Shown one piece after another: positions 1 through 9,200 of a DNA stretch of 64,000 bases. The stretch is from the NCBI RefSeq assembly GCF_000710035.2, contig NZ_JMJJ01000001.1, positions 62,001 through 126,000 of the forward strand, in the 5' to 3' direction. Both the position numbers and the translations under genes were made by a program. Numbering within the stretch: position 1 is the stretch's first letter; each line of letters begins with the position of its first letter. The notes under the pieces were generated by a model. The model made no database searches. It had not been told where the DNA came from and saw nothing but the letters and a program-made list of their open reading frames with translations. Source of the stretch: Pantoea ananatis LMG 2665. Its GTDB lineage: Bacteria; Pseudomonadota; Gammaproteobacteria; Enterobacterales; Enterobacteriaceae.

Positions 1-273
1 GGCTGCGGCAATAATAGCGATAAAAACGGCGTGTTGTTCCCATCCCATCAGGTCATAGATAAATAACCAGAATGAAAATTGAGGCAGGGAAAAACTGATC
101 ACAGTAAGCACCATACTAATGATTAATGGTACGCCAAAGGTATGTAATCCAATTGGTATGCCCATTTTTTCTTTCATATCATCTTTAATGCTCTCTAGTT
201 CATCAACACCACTAACCTCTATTTTTTTATTTGTTTTTTCGCTTAATTTGATTATTTTATTAATGTATTTCAT
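1..273 (-). CDS. Membrane protein, N-terminal part only (runs off window start)
   Basis: The reverse strand reads openly from an ATG at 271-273 to the window edge, 91 codons with no stop. The first 40 or so residues are lysine- and glutamate-rich (starts MKYINKIIKLSEKT). They are followed by two hydrophobic stretches separated by a short aromatic segment (about residues 52-70 and 72-91), which indicates at least two membrane segments. It starts 9 bases after the stop of the larger gene at 283-1242, so the two are probably co-transcribed with this one second. The local A+T content is higher than in most of the window. I do not recognise the family. A small membrane protein immediately behind a gene with a hydrophobic core could be an immunity-type partner, but that is inference only. 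Confidence 0.6.
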   Translation of the reverse strand, partial: MKYINKIIKLSEKTNKKIEVSGVDELESIKDDMKEKMGIPIGLHTFGVPLIISMVLTVISFSLPQFSFWLFIYDLMGWEQHAVFIAIIAAA

Positions 274-282
274 TTTTATAAC

Positions 283-1242
283 TTATGTAGAGGAAAGTGA
301 CTGAATAACGCCGATAACATACTTTCCCGATTGAACAATGTTTTGTGGATTTCTTAATGTGCCTGTCAACGCACTACCAGCAAACGCCGATGAATTAACC
401 AGCGCTGACGTTAATTCGCGCTGCAGAGATTTTTGTATAGCCTCAGCAGGGTAACGTTTAGGGTAAACACCAGCTTTCATCGCTGCCTTAATACCCCCGT
501 TTGAAATACCGGGATTTTGAGCGCGTATTATTTCTTCTGTAATTCTTTTTCTCTCAGCGCGACTTAACGTTTTAAGCCATTCGAAGGCCTTTGCAGAAGA
601 GGATGCTTTCATTACCTTGTATGTTTCAATTGCGCTCTTCAGACCGGCTCCCGCTCCTGCAAGCGATATCACATCCAGCGCAGTCGTTGTTGCAACGTAC
701 CAGGATTGTGAATCAAGCCACGCGACATAATCTTCGTTGCCTTCATAGATAGCATACAACCGTGCAGTGCCGATAGCGCATTGCATACCTGTAGCCAATC
801 CGCCTGCGATAATCATACCCGCGACAACACCCGATGCGCCTGCTGTCAATGGCACGGCTGCAGCAGAACCAAATGCAAGGAATCCCGTCACCACTAGAGC
901 ACCACATGAAAACATCGTCGATGTAATCTCGCTAGCCAATGACGGTTTGCTAAGCGTTTCCGTCAGCGCCTTTGCAGCAACCTGAGGATTTGTGGCATTA
1001 ACCTTGGTAATGATTACATGGCTCACACTACTCTTGCTGGCTTGAGCGTGACGACGTGAAGGGCGAACAAGCCATTGTTCGCGGCCATCGGAATAGATGA
1101 TGCCCACCTGACTGAAATCCCGCGTGCAATCCAGACGATTGGCCAAAGCGGTGAAATCAATGTCATCCGCGGACACCATGCCCAGACGTCGTGCGATATT
1201 GTAGTCAGGAAGGTTGTTTGAAGACTGTCCTGGTAAGGCCAT
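283..1242 (-). CDS. Unrecognised protein with glycine/alanine-rich hydrophobic core
   Basis: 319 residues, ATG start, beginning MALPGQSSNNLPDY. The N-terminal 100 residues are soluble and mixed in character. Residues of about 110-160 form a long Gly/Ala-rich hydrophobic segment (FLAFGSAAAVPLTAGASG and onward) that could be one helical hairpin or a pair of membrane helices. The C-terminal half is basic, with a helical stretch around KTLSRAERKRITEE and a run of small residues near the end. There is no signal peptide. The next gene in the same direction begins 9 bases later and encodes a membrane protein. I cannot name the family. A soluble head plus a glycine-zipper-like core followed by a small membrane protein is an arrangement seen in some membrane-targeting toxin/immunity pairs, but no toxin motif or secretion marker is visible, so that remains a hypothesis. 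Confidence 0.75.
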   Translation of the reverse strand: MALPGQSSNNLPDYNIARRLGMVSADDIDFTALANRLDCTRDFSQVGIIYSDGREQWLVRPSRRHAQASKSSVSHVIITKVNATNPQVAAKALTETLSKPSLASEITSTMFSCGALVVTGFLAFGSAAAVPLTAGASGVVAGMIIAGGLATGMQCAIGTARLYAIYEGNEDYVAWLDSQSWYVATTTALDVISLAGAGAGLKSAIETYKVMKASSSAKAFEWLKTLSRAERKRITEEIIRAQNPGISNGGIKAAMKAGVYPKRYPAEAIQKSLQRELTSALVNSSAFAGSALTGTLRNPQNIVQSGKYVIGVIQSLSST

Positions 1243-1633
1243 TAGCTCACTCCTTGCTGATGAAAACCGGATTGCGAAGCGTCAAGGGTAAAGCGCAGCG
1301 GAAACGAATTAATTAAGAATAGTCTTAATGATCCATTAGAGCCATCAATGTGTTACTGCCCCCGTCCTTGTCAGTCATCCCTTTGTCAGAAGTCTGTTGC
1401 TTATCAAGTGATTAATCCGGCTTTACATTTCATGACAATCCAGCATGTCCAGGAGGCGACTTGTTTACAGGGCGCTCGGTTAAACGCCTTTTTTCAGCCA
1501 AACGGGTCAAACTCGGCCTACATAATATGTTGCTTTAATGTGGCAGAAAGGTTTAAAACTATTGTGCAGGAATTGATCAAATGCTTGAGTTTTTTTAACC
1601 TCTCCTTTTACTATGTTTGGGATAAACAAAATC

Positions 1634-1948
1634 ATGAAAAACAGGGTACTTGTTGCTTTTTCTCTGCTTGCGCTGAGTGGCTGTAGCACGATGTCATCTA
1701 ATGAAGCCATTCCTCCCCTTCAGGCTGAGACTGCAAAAATGCTGGGTCTGAGTTCTTCCGATGAAATCACTGTAACTAATGTATCCGCGACTAAACCAGA
1801 TACCTTGGGCTCTCAAATGCTCTCTTATCGCGCCACTACAGATAAAGGTCGCATTTTTGACTGTCAGTCTCAGATGATCCCCGGGATCCTGGGGCAGGAA
1901 CCCGTTGTTACCGTGCCAAAATGTACACCCGTCAAAGTACATAACTAA
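1634..1948 (+). CDS. Small outer-membrane-type lipoprotein, function unknown
   Basis: About 104 residues. I place the start at the ATG at 1634 because it gives a classical lipoprotein signal: MKNR, a hydrophobic run, and the lipobox LSGC with the cysteine near residue 18; an upstream ATG at 1613 would only add seven residues. Serine and threonine follow the cysteine, with no aspartate at +2, which favours outer-membrane sorting by the known Lol rule. The mature part holds two further cysteines (FDCQSQ and PKCTP) that could form a disulfide in the periplasm. The gene stands alone and is followed by a strong hairpin. I do not recognise a named family. Confidence 0.75.
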   Translation: MKNRVLVAFSLLALSGCSTMSSNEAIPPLQAETAKMLGLSSSDEITVTNVSATKPDTLGSQMLSYRATTDKGRIFDCQSQMIPGILGQEPVVTVPKCTPVKVHN

Positions 1949-1955
1949 AAAGCGT

Positions 1956-1982
1956 TTCCCTGTCTGTCCGTCGGACAGGGAA
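1956..1982 (+). terminator. Hairpin terminator after the lipoprotein gene
   Basis: A 9-bp perfect stem (TTCCCTGTC paired with GACAGGGAA) around a 9-base loop starts 8 bases after the lipoprotein stop codon. An inner CTGTCC/GGACAG pairing is also possible. The following bases are only moderately T-rich. Confidence 0.6.
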
Positions 1983-2668
1983 TATCCGTTTTATATCCAG
2001 CGTTATTTCAAGAAAGCCTTTATCTCGTTGCGTCCTGCCTTTAAAGCGGGTTCTTTTCATCAGGTTTACACATCGTAACGTTTAAGACTCGGTCTTCATT
2101 TGAACATCAATGTGGAAATCGCCTGCATTACTTGAGCGGGAAGTTTATGGCCTCCAGTGTTGTCATCCCGTCGCAAGGCGTGGATCTTACAAAAGTGAAC
2201 AGGCCTCATTTTTTAAGGTAAGATTTTAAGCCTGATTTAGCGCCATATTTATCAACACGCAGGCAAGCAATCTCTGCTTCAATTTTTCTAATATTTTATG
2301 TCGGCACCTCCCTGATTGTTATCACCTGAATAAGGCCTGACGCGGCATTCATCCATCAGGGGTGATGTAGCAGGATATGATGAATCCTCGGGTGTCATTA
2401 ACACTCTTGTAACGGGTTAATCATAGTGATAAAGCTAATCTGTGATTCACTAACCATCTGGGGTTTGAAGCGTCCTGACGACATTGGAGATCCGGTTTTT
2501 CATGGGAAATTAATGCATTTCAGGATGGGCGATAAGCGCCCAGTATTGCTTTCACAAAAAATTAATAAAAACCCGGTCATCAGGTGAGCATACGTTTAAC
2601 AATCCTGCCTGATAATCCCTCACCTGAAATAATTCAGTCGCTCCCGTGATGAAAAGAAGAGAGGGTTC
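1983..2668. other. Gene-free stretch upstream of the ABC importer
   Basis: No convincing reading frame was found on either strand. The one structure I can point to is a 9-bp perfect inverted repeat, TCAGGTGAG at 2580-2588 and CTCACCTGA at 2619-2627, 40 to 90 bases ahead of the permease start. It could be an operator or a leader hairpin. A ribosome-binding site (AGAGAGGG) lies just before 2669. Confidence 0.4.
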
Positions 2669-4405
2669 ATGAACTTCCGATTCACCATGCTGGCGGCCAA
2701 CAGACGGTTATTGCCTAACGTCTGGGATGCCGTGGCTTTTCCCTTGATCATTTGTCTGATTGCTATGGTCGCGGTCGGCTTTCATCAAACGTTGATGCCG
2801 ATAGACAGTTTAAAAACCCAGGCTATCTCGCTCGATCCCACTAATCTGCCGGAATATGCCATGCGCACCACGCTGCGCATGCTGGTGGCAATGCTGGCTT
2901 CCCTGGTGTTCAGCCTGATTTACGGCACGCTGGCCGCCAAAAGCCGCCGTGCTGAAAAGGTGCTGGTGCCAATTCTGGATATCCTGCAGTCCGTGCCGGT
3001 GCTGGGATACATCTCCTTTACCGTCACCTTCTTTATTGCGCTTTTTCCGGGGCAGGTGCTGGGCGTAGAACTGGCGGCCATCTTTGCCCTGTTCACCAGC
3101 CAGGCGTGGAACATGACCTTTAGCTTCTATCAGTCGCTGCGCACCGTGCCAGCCGATTTGGTGGAAGTGTCGCGCGGATTTCATCTGACCGGATGGCAAC
3201 GTTTCTGGAAGCTGGATGCGCCTTTTGCTGTGCCGGGGCTGGTATGGAACATGATGATGTCGATGTCAGGCGGCTGGTTCTTTATTGTCGCCTCTGAAGC
3301 GATCACGGTCGGCAATAACACCTTTACCTTGCCCGGTGTCGGTGGCTATCTGGCGCAGGCTATTCTGCATAAAGATATCCACGCGGTAGGCTGGGTGTTA
3401 CTCACCATGGTGATTGTGATTCTGGCTTACGACCAGTTGCTGTTCAGACCGCTGGTCGCCTGGGCAGATAAGTTCCGCATGGAAAACACCCGCTCAGGAA
3501 ATGCGCCAACCTCCTGGGTGCGCGATTTAATGCGTCGAACCCGTCTGATTCATCAGATCTTCACGCCGTTACGGCTGCTGCTGTCAGCGCTGGCGCGTAT
3601 CTCATGGCGCTGGCCGACAGCGGCACCCGTGCGTTTCGAGAACAATACTCGCCGTGCTTCAAGGCTGGGTGACATTGTCTGGGGCGCGTTCGTCATTTTA
3701 CTGACCCTCTATGTGGTTTACCGGGTCATTACTTACGTTCAGATCGGCGTGACGCTGGATGAGGTGAAACACGTTTTCACGCTGGGGCTGATTACCTTAT
3801 TGCGCGTGACGGTGCTGATTCTGATTTCGTCGCTGATATGGGTGCCGTTAGGCGTAATGATTGGCCTGCGGCCTGCTCTGGCGGGCAAGATTCAGCCCGT
3901 GGCTCAGTTTCTGGCAGCCTTCCCGGCAAACCTGATGTTCCCAGTTTTCGTGATTATGATTGTGCATTTTCATCTTAATCCCGATATCTGGCTGTCACCG
4001 CTCATTGTGCTTGGCACCCAGTGGTACATTCTGTTTAACGTTGTGGCAGGGACTACTGCGTTTCCGAATGACTACAAAGAGGCCGCAGCGAACTTTCATA
4101 TCCGTGGCTGGCAATGGTGGCGCCAGGTGATGTTGCCCGGCATTTTTCCTTATTACATTACGGGCGCGATTACCGCTTCCGGAGGCGCGTGGAACGCCAG
4201 CATCGTGTCTGAATTTGTGCAGTGGGGGAATACGCAGGTCACGGCGCACGGTTTAGGTGCCTACATCGCACAAACCACCGCCGCCGGGGATTTCCCCAAA
4301 ATCATTCTTGGTATCGCGGTGATGTCGCTGTTTGTCACCCTGTTCAACCGTCTGTTGTGGCGACCGCTGTACGTGTACGCCGAATCAAAATTCCGTGCCA
4401 ATTAA
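2669..4405 (+). CDS. Double-length ABC importer permease
   Basis: 578 residues, about twice the usual length for a nitrate/taurine/sulfonate-type permease. Two copies of the binding-protein-dependent permease domain are present: one about residues 60-270, the other about 360-570, each with five to six hydrophobic segments. Each half carries an EAA-type coupling loop (EVSRGFHLTGWQRFW in the first, EAAANFHIRGWQWWR in the second), the sites that contact the ATPase. A single chain can therefore form the whole membrane pore in the inner membrane. The ATPase gene begins 10 bases downstream. No periplasmic binding protein is encoded nearby, so the substrate cannot be read from the sequence. The family relation to nitrate, bicarbonate or organosulfur importers is established knowledge; the ligand is unknown. 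Confidence 0.88.
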   Translation: MNFRFTMLAANRRLLPNVWDAVAFPLIICLIAMVAVGFHQTLMPIDSLKTQAISLDPTNLPEYAMRTTLRMLVAMLASLVFSLIYGTLAAKSRRAEKVLVPILDILQSVPVLGYISFTVTFFIALFPGQVLGVELAAIFALFTSQAWNMTFSFYQSLRTVPADLVEVSRGFHLTGWQRFWKLDAPFAVPGLVWNMMMSMSGGWFFIVASEAITVGNNTFTLPGVGGYLAQAILHKDIHAVGWVLLTMVIVILAYDQLLFRPLVAWADKFRMENTRSGNAPTSWVRDLMRRTRLIHQIFTPLRLLLSALARISWRWPTAAPVRFENNTRRASRLGDIVWGAFVILLTLYVVYRVITYVQIGVTLDEVKHVFTLGLITLLRVTVLILISSLIWVPLGVMIGLRPALAGKIQPVAQFLAAFPANLMFPVFVIMIVHFHLNPDIWLSPLIVLGTQWYILFNVVAGTTAFPNDYKEAAANFHIRGWQWWRQVMLPGIFPYYITGAITASGGAWNASIVSEFVQWGNTQVTAHGLGAYIAQTTAAGDFPKIILGIAVMSLFVTLFNRLLWRPLYVYAESKFRAN

Positions 4406-4415
4406 GGGACACCTG

Positions 4416-5753
4416 ATGTTAAATAATCCACCCACACTGAACCCAGACGTGTCGAACAGGAAACCAGAAGGGCGCAAAGCGGTCCTGACGGTGAAAGACA
4501 TTAAGCACGGTTATGATAAAACGCATGGTGAAGTACTGATTCTGGATGACGTTAATCTCACCCTGCAGGAAGGGGAAATTGTCGGCCTGCTGGGCCGCTC
4601 AGGCTCAGGGAAATCCACGTTGTTACGCATCATTTCTGGCCTGATCACGCCAGGTTCGGGCGCGGTCGAGTATCTGGGCAAGCCGCTTAACGGGCCGGCC
4701 AAAGGCGTGGCGATGGTGTTCCAGACCTTTGCGCTGTTTCCCTGGCTGACGGTACTGCAAAACGTGGAAGCTGGCCTGGAGGCGCTGGGCGTGGAAAAAG
4801 CGGAGCGCAGAAAACGCGCCCTGGCAGCCATCGACCTGATCGGCCTGGACGGTTTTGAAAACGCCTACCCACGCGAGCTGTCAGGCGGAATGCGTCAGCG
4901 TGTCGGTTTTGCTCGCGCGCTGGTGGTTGATCCCACTCTCTTATTAATGGATGAGCCTTTCTCTGCACTGGACGTATTAACCGCCGAAACGCTGCGTACG
5001 GATTTACTCGATTTGTGGAACGAAGGGCAGATGCCGATGAAGTCGGTGCTGATTGTCACTCACAATATCGAAGAGGCCGTGTTTATGTGCGACCGCATTC
5101 TGGTGCTGTCGTCGAATCCTGGACGCGTGGTGGCTGAAATCAAAGTGCCCTTTGGCCATCCTCGCAATCGCCTTGATCCCGCATTCCGTCGTCTGGTTGA
5201 TGATGTGTACACGCAGATGACCGCCAGGCCAACCAGCGATAATGTGAAAAAGAGCCTCAGGCTGGGCACGCACCTGCCGCAGGTATCAACTAACCTGATG
5301 GCCGGCCTGATTGAAACCCTGGCGGCCGCGCCCTATCACGGTCGTGCAGACATGCCGGATGTTGCGCGTTCGCTGCATCTGGAGGTCGATGAGCTGTTCC
5401 CGATAGCCGAAGTGCTACAGTCACTGGGCTTTGCCGACGTCAGGGAAGGGGATATTTTCCTGACGCCACCTGCCCGGGTTTTTGCCGAATCGGATACCCA
5501 GCAGCGCAAAGTCATGTTTGCCGATCATCTGCTGCGCTATGTGCCGCTGGCCGCCTTGATTAAAACCGTGCTGGATGAACGTCCCGGTCATCGTGCGCCA
5601 CGCATGCGTTTCGAGCAGGAGCTGGAAGACTCACTGGCTGACAGCGCCGCCAAAGAGACGCTGGACAGCGTGATCAACTGGGGCCGCTATGCAGAGATCT
5701 TCTCTTATAACGATCAGACCGAATATTTTAGTCTGGAAGACGTTGAGTTTTAA
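4416..5753 (+). CDS. ABC importer ATPase with C-terminal AAA-associated domain
   Basis: About 445 residues from the ATG at 4416; the frame is open upstream, but this ATG follows the permease stop by 10 bases and has a GGGACACC region before it. The N-terminal 260 residues are a complete nucleotide-binding domain: Walker A GRSGSGKST, Q-loop, signature LSGGMRQR, Walker B LLLMDEP and switch histidine in THN. This is the SsuB/TauB/NrtD-like subgroup. The remaining 180 residues form an extra C-terminal domain (from about LPQVSTNLMAGLIETLAAAPYH) of the kind annotated as AAA-associated in nitrate/sulfonate-type ATPases, possibly regulatory. It should power the double permease encoded just upstream. 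Both genes share an operon that closes with a hairpin at 5791. Confidence 0.88.
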   Translation: MLNNPPTLNPDVSNRKPEGRKAVLTVKDIKHGYDKTHGEVLILDDVNLTLQEGEIVGLLGRSGSGKSTLLRIISGLITPGSGAVEYLGKPLNGPAKGVAMVFQTFALFPWLTVLQNVEAGLEALGVEKAERRKRALAAIDLIGLDGFENAYPRELSGGMRQRVGFARALVVDPTLLLMDEPFSALDVLTAETLRTDLLDLWNEGQMPMKSVLIVTHNIEEAVFMCDRILVLSSNPGRVVAEIKVPFGHPRNRLDPAFRRLVDDVYTQMTARPTSDNVKKSLRLGTHLPQVSTNLMAGLIETLAAAPYHGRADMPDVARSLHLEVDELFPIAEVLQSLGFADVREGDIFLTPPARVFAESDTQQRKVMFADHLLRYVPLAALIKTVLDERPGHRAPRMRFEQELEDSLADSAAKETLDSVINWGRYAEIFSYNDQTEYFSLEDVEF

Positions 5754-5790
5754 TTCTGCTCGCTCAGCAAAAGGTTGCGTTATCCCTTAC

Positions 5791-5818
5791 ACCATCCCGT
5801 TACTCTGCACGGGATGGT
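5791..5818 (+). terminator. Strong hairpin after the ABC ATPase gene
   Basis: A 10-bp perfect stem (ACCATCCCGT with ACGGGATGGT) and an 8-base loop lie 37 bases after the ATPase stop. No T-run follows, so it may protect the 3' end or terminate inefficiently. Confidence 0.5.
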
Positions 5819-5948
5819 GCCTGAAAGATTCTCAAGGCAATAATCCTTTCTGAAAGATAAATAAACGCGGTTTACACTGTTCTTATTCCGCAGAGGTAAA
5901 TGGTTTATTGTGGTATTTGATGACTATAATTCATTGCCTGCACATTGA

Positions 5949-5970
5949 AAGCCAGTTGTTTAACTGGCTT
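5949..5970 (+). terminator. Rho-independent terminator in the 5754-6211 gap
   Basis: A 9-bp perfect stem (AAGCCAGTT with AACTGGCTT), a 4-base loop and a run of T residues starting about 7 bases later. It lies about 195 bases past the ATPase gene and 240 bases before the ice nucleation gene. The rest of this 458-base gap is A+T rich with no reading frame. The hairpin could end readthrough transcripts or a short untranslated RNA starting near 5900. Confidence 0.65.
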
Positions 5971-6211
5971 GTTCGTGTTTTTTTCTCTTATTATTTTGGG
6001 GTGAATTGATTATTGGTGAATATTTAATTCTGTTTTATTTATTAATTTTATGGTTTCTGAAAATTAAGTGGCGGTAATTTATTATTTATTAATATTTCGT
6101 GATCTCATTAATGTTTGTGAGTTGGGCGATGGTTAAACAATTAGGATTAGGTTCTTTTAGAACCAGAGGAGTAAGACTGTTTTCATGCCCTAATGAAATG
6201 AAGGTTTAGAC

Positions 6212-9200
6212 ATGAAAGAAGACAAGGTTTTAATATTACGTACCTGTGCTAATAATATGGCCGATCACGGCGGAATCATCTGGCCGTTAAGCGGTATCGT
6301 AGAGTGTAAATACTGGAAGCCGGTTAAAGGCTTTGAGAACGGACTAACGGGGCTAATCTGGGGAAAAGGATCGGATTCACCGCTGAGCCTGCACGCTGAT
6401 GCCAGGTGGGTTGTCGCTGAAGTGGATGCCGATGAGTGTATCGCTATTGAAACTCATGGCTGGATTAAATTTCCCCGTGCTGAGGTTCTTCACGTTGGAA
6501 CGAAAACCAGTGCGATGCAATTTATCCTGCACCATCGGGCTGATTACGTTGCCTGTACGGAAATGCAGGCCGGGCCTGGAGCGCCTGATGTCACTTCAGA
6601 GGTAAAGGCAGGCAATCGATCGCTGCCTGTAACAGATGATATTGATGCGACCATCGAATCAGGCAGTACGCAGCCGACACAAACGATTGAAATCGCAACC
6701 TATGGCAGTACGCTCAGCGGCACGCATCAGAGTCAGCTGATTGCCGGATATGGCAGTACTGAGACGGCGGGTGATAGCAGCACATTAATTGCCGGTTATG
6801 GTAGCACCGGTACAGCGGGATCAGACAGCACATTAGTCGCGGGCTACGGCAGTACCCAAACCGCAGGTGAAGAGAGCAGCCAGATGGCGGGTTACGGCAG
6901 CACGCAGACCGGCATGAAAGGCAGCGATCTCACCGCCGGTTACGGCAGTACCGGCACGGCGGGCGCCGACAGCTCCCTGATCGCCGGTTACGGCAGTACC
7001 CAGACGGCGGGAGAAGACAGCTCGCTGACAGCCGGTTACGGCAGCACGCAGACCGCGCAGAAGGGCAGCGATCTTACTGCAGGTTATGGCAGTACCGGCA
7101 CGGCGGGTGCCGACAGTTCATTAATCGCGGGCTACGGAGCACCCAGACGGCCGGGGAAGAGAGCACCCAGACAGCCGGTTATGGCAGCACCCAGACCGCG
7201 CAGAAGGGCAGCGACCTTACGGCCGGTTACGGCAGTACCGGTACGGCGGGTGACGACAGCTCTCTGATCGCCGGTTACGGCAGTACCCAGACGGCGGGCG
7301 AAGACAGCTCGCTGACAGCCGGTTACGGCAGTACCCAGACCGCGCAGAAGGGCAGCGATCTTACTGCAGGTTATGGCAGTACCGGCACGGCGGGTGCCGA
7401 CAGTTCATTAATTGCGGGCTACGGCAGCACCCAGACGGCCGGGGAAGAGAGCACCCAGACAGCCGGTTATGGCAGCACCCAGACCGCGCAGAAGGGCAGC
7501 GACCTTACGGCCGGTTACGGCAGCACCGGCACGGCAGGCTCGGACAGCTCAATCATTGCAGGTTACGGCAGCACCCAGACCGCCAGTTATCACAGTAGCC
7601 TGACGGCGGGCTACGGCAGTACGCAGACGGCGCGCGAACAGAGTGTGCTGACGACCGGTTACGGCAGCACCTCAACCGCCGGCGCCGACAGTTCCCTGAT
7701 TGCAGGCTATGGCAGCACGCAGACCGCCGGTTACAACAGTATTCTGACGGCCGGTTACGGCAGCACCCAGACGGCGCAGGAGGGCAGCGATCTCACCGCA
7801 GGTTATGGCAGTACCTCAACCGCCGGTGCCGACAGCTCCCTGATTGCGGGCTATGGCAGCACGCAGACCGCCGGTTACAACAGTATTCTGACGGCCGGTT
7901 ATGGCAGCACCCAGACGGCGCAGGAGGGCAGCGATCTCACCGCAGGTTATGGCAGTACCTCAACCGCCGGTGCCGACAGCTCCCTGATTGCGGGCTACGG
8001 CAGCACCCAGACCGCCAGTTATCACAGTAGCCTGACGGCGGGCTACGGCAGTACGCAGACGGCGCGCGAACAGAGTGTGCTGACGACCGGCTACGGCAGC
8101 ACCTCAACCGCCGGCGCCGACAGTTCCCTGATTGCAGGCTATGGCAGCACGCAGACCGCCGGTTACAACAGTATTCTGACGGCCGGTTACGGCAGCACCC
8201 AGACGGCGCAGGAGGGCAGCGATCTCACCGCAGGTTATGGCAGTACCTCAACCGCCGGTGCCGACAGCTCCCTGATTGCAGGCTACGGCAGCACGCAGAC
8301 AGCGGGTTACAACAGTATTCTGACGGCCGGTTACGGCAGCACCCAGACGGCGCAGGAGCGCAGCGATCTGACCACGGGATACGGCAGCACCTCAACCGCC
8401 GGTGCCGACAGCTCCCTGATTGCGGGCTACGGCAGCACCCAGACCGCCAGCTATCACAGTAGCCTGACGGCGGGTTACGGCAGTACGCAGACGGCGCGCG
8501 AACAGAGTGTGCTGACGACCGGCTACGGCAGCACCTCAACCGCCGGTGCCGACAGCTCCCTGATTGCAGGCTACGGCAGCACGCAGACAGCGGGTTACAA
8601 CAGCATCCTGACGGCCGGTTACGGCAGCACCCAGACGGCGCAGGAGCGCAGCGATCTGACCACGGGCTACGGCAGCACCTCAACCGCCGGCGCCGACAGT
8701 TCTCTGATCGCGGGCTATGGCAGCACGCAGACAGCGGGTTACAACAGCATCCTGACGGCCGGTTACGGCAGCACCCAGACGGCGCAGGAGAATAGCGATC
8801 TGACCACGGGCTACGGCAGTACCTCGACGGCGGGTTACGACAGCTCGTTAATCGCGGGCTACGGCAGCACGCAGACAGCGGGTTACAACAGCATCCTGAC
8901 GGCCGGTTACGGCAGCACCCAGACGGCGCAGGAGAATAGCGATCTGACCACGGGCTACGGCAGTACCTCGACGGCGGGTTACGACAGTTCGTTGATTGCA
9001 GGCTACGGCAGCACGCAGACCGCCGGTTATCACAGTATTCTGACGGCCGGTTACGGCAGCACCCAGACGGCGCAGGAGCGCAGCGATCTGACCACGGGCT
9101 ACGGCAGTACCTCGACGGCAGGCCCCGACAGTTCCCTGATCGCGGGCTACGGCAGCACGCAGACCGCCGGTTACAACAGTATTCTGACGGCCGGTTACGG

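Noticed and set aside
1348..1686. 112-codon frame overlapping the lipoprotein gene
   Set aside because: Cysteine-rich random-looking product without RBS; the lipoprotein frame has a clear signal and lipobox.
8225..8683. 152-codon minus-strand frame rich in Cys, Arg and Ser inside the ice nucleation array
   Set aside because: It is the antisense of the AGYGST repeats; composition follows directly from the repeat and there is no RBS.
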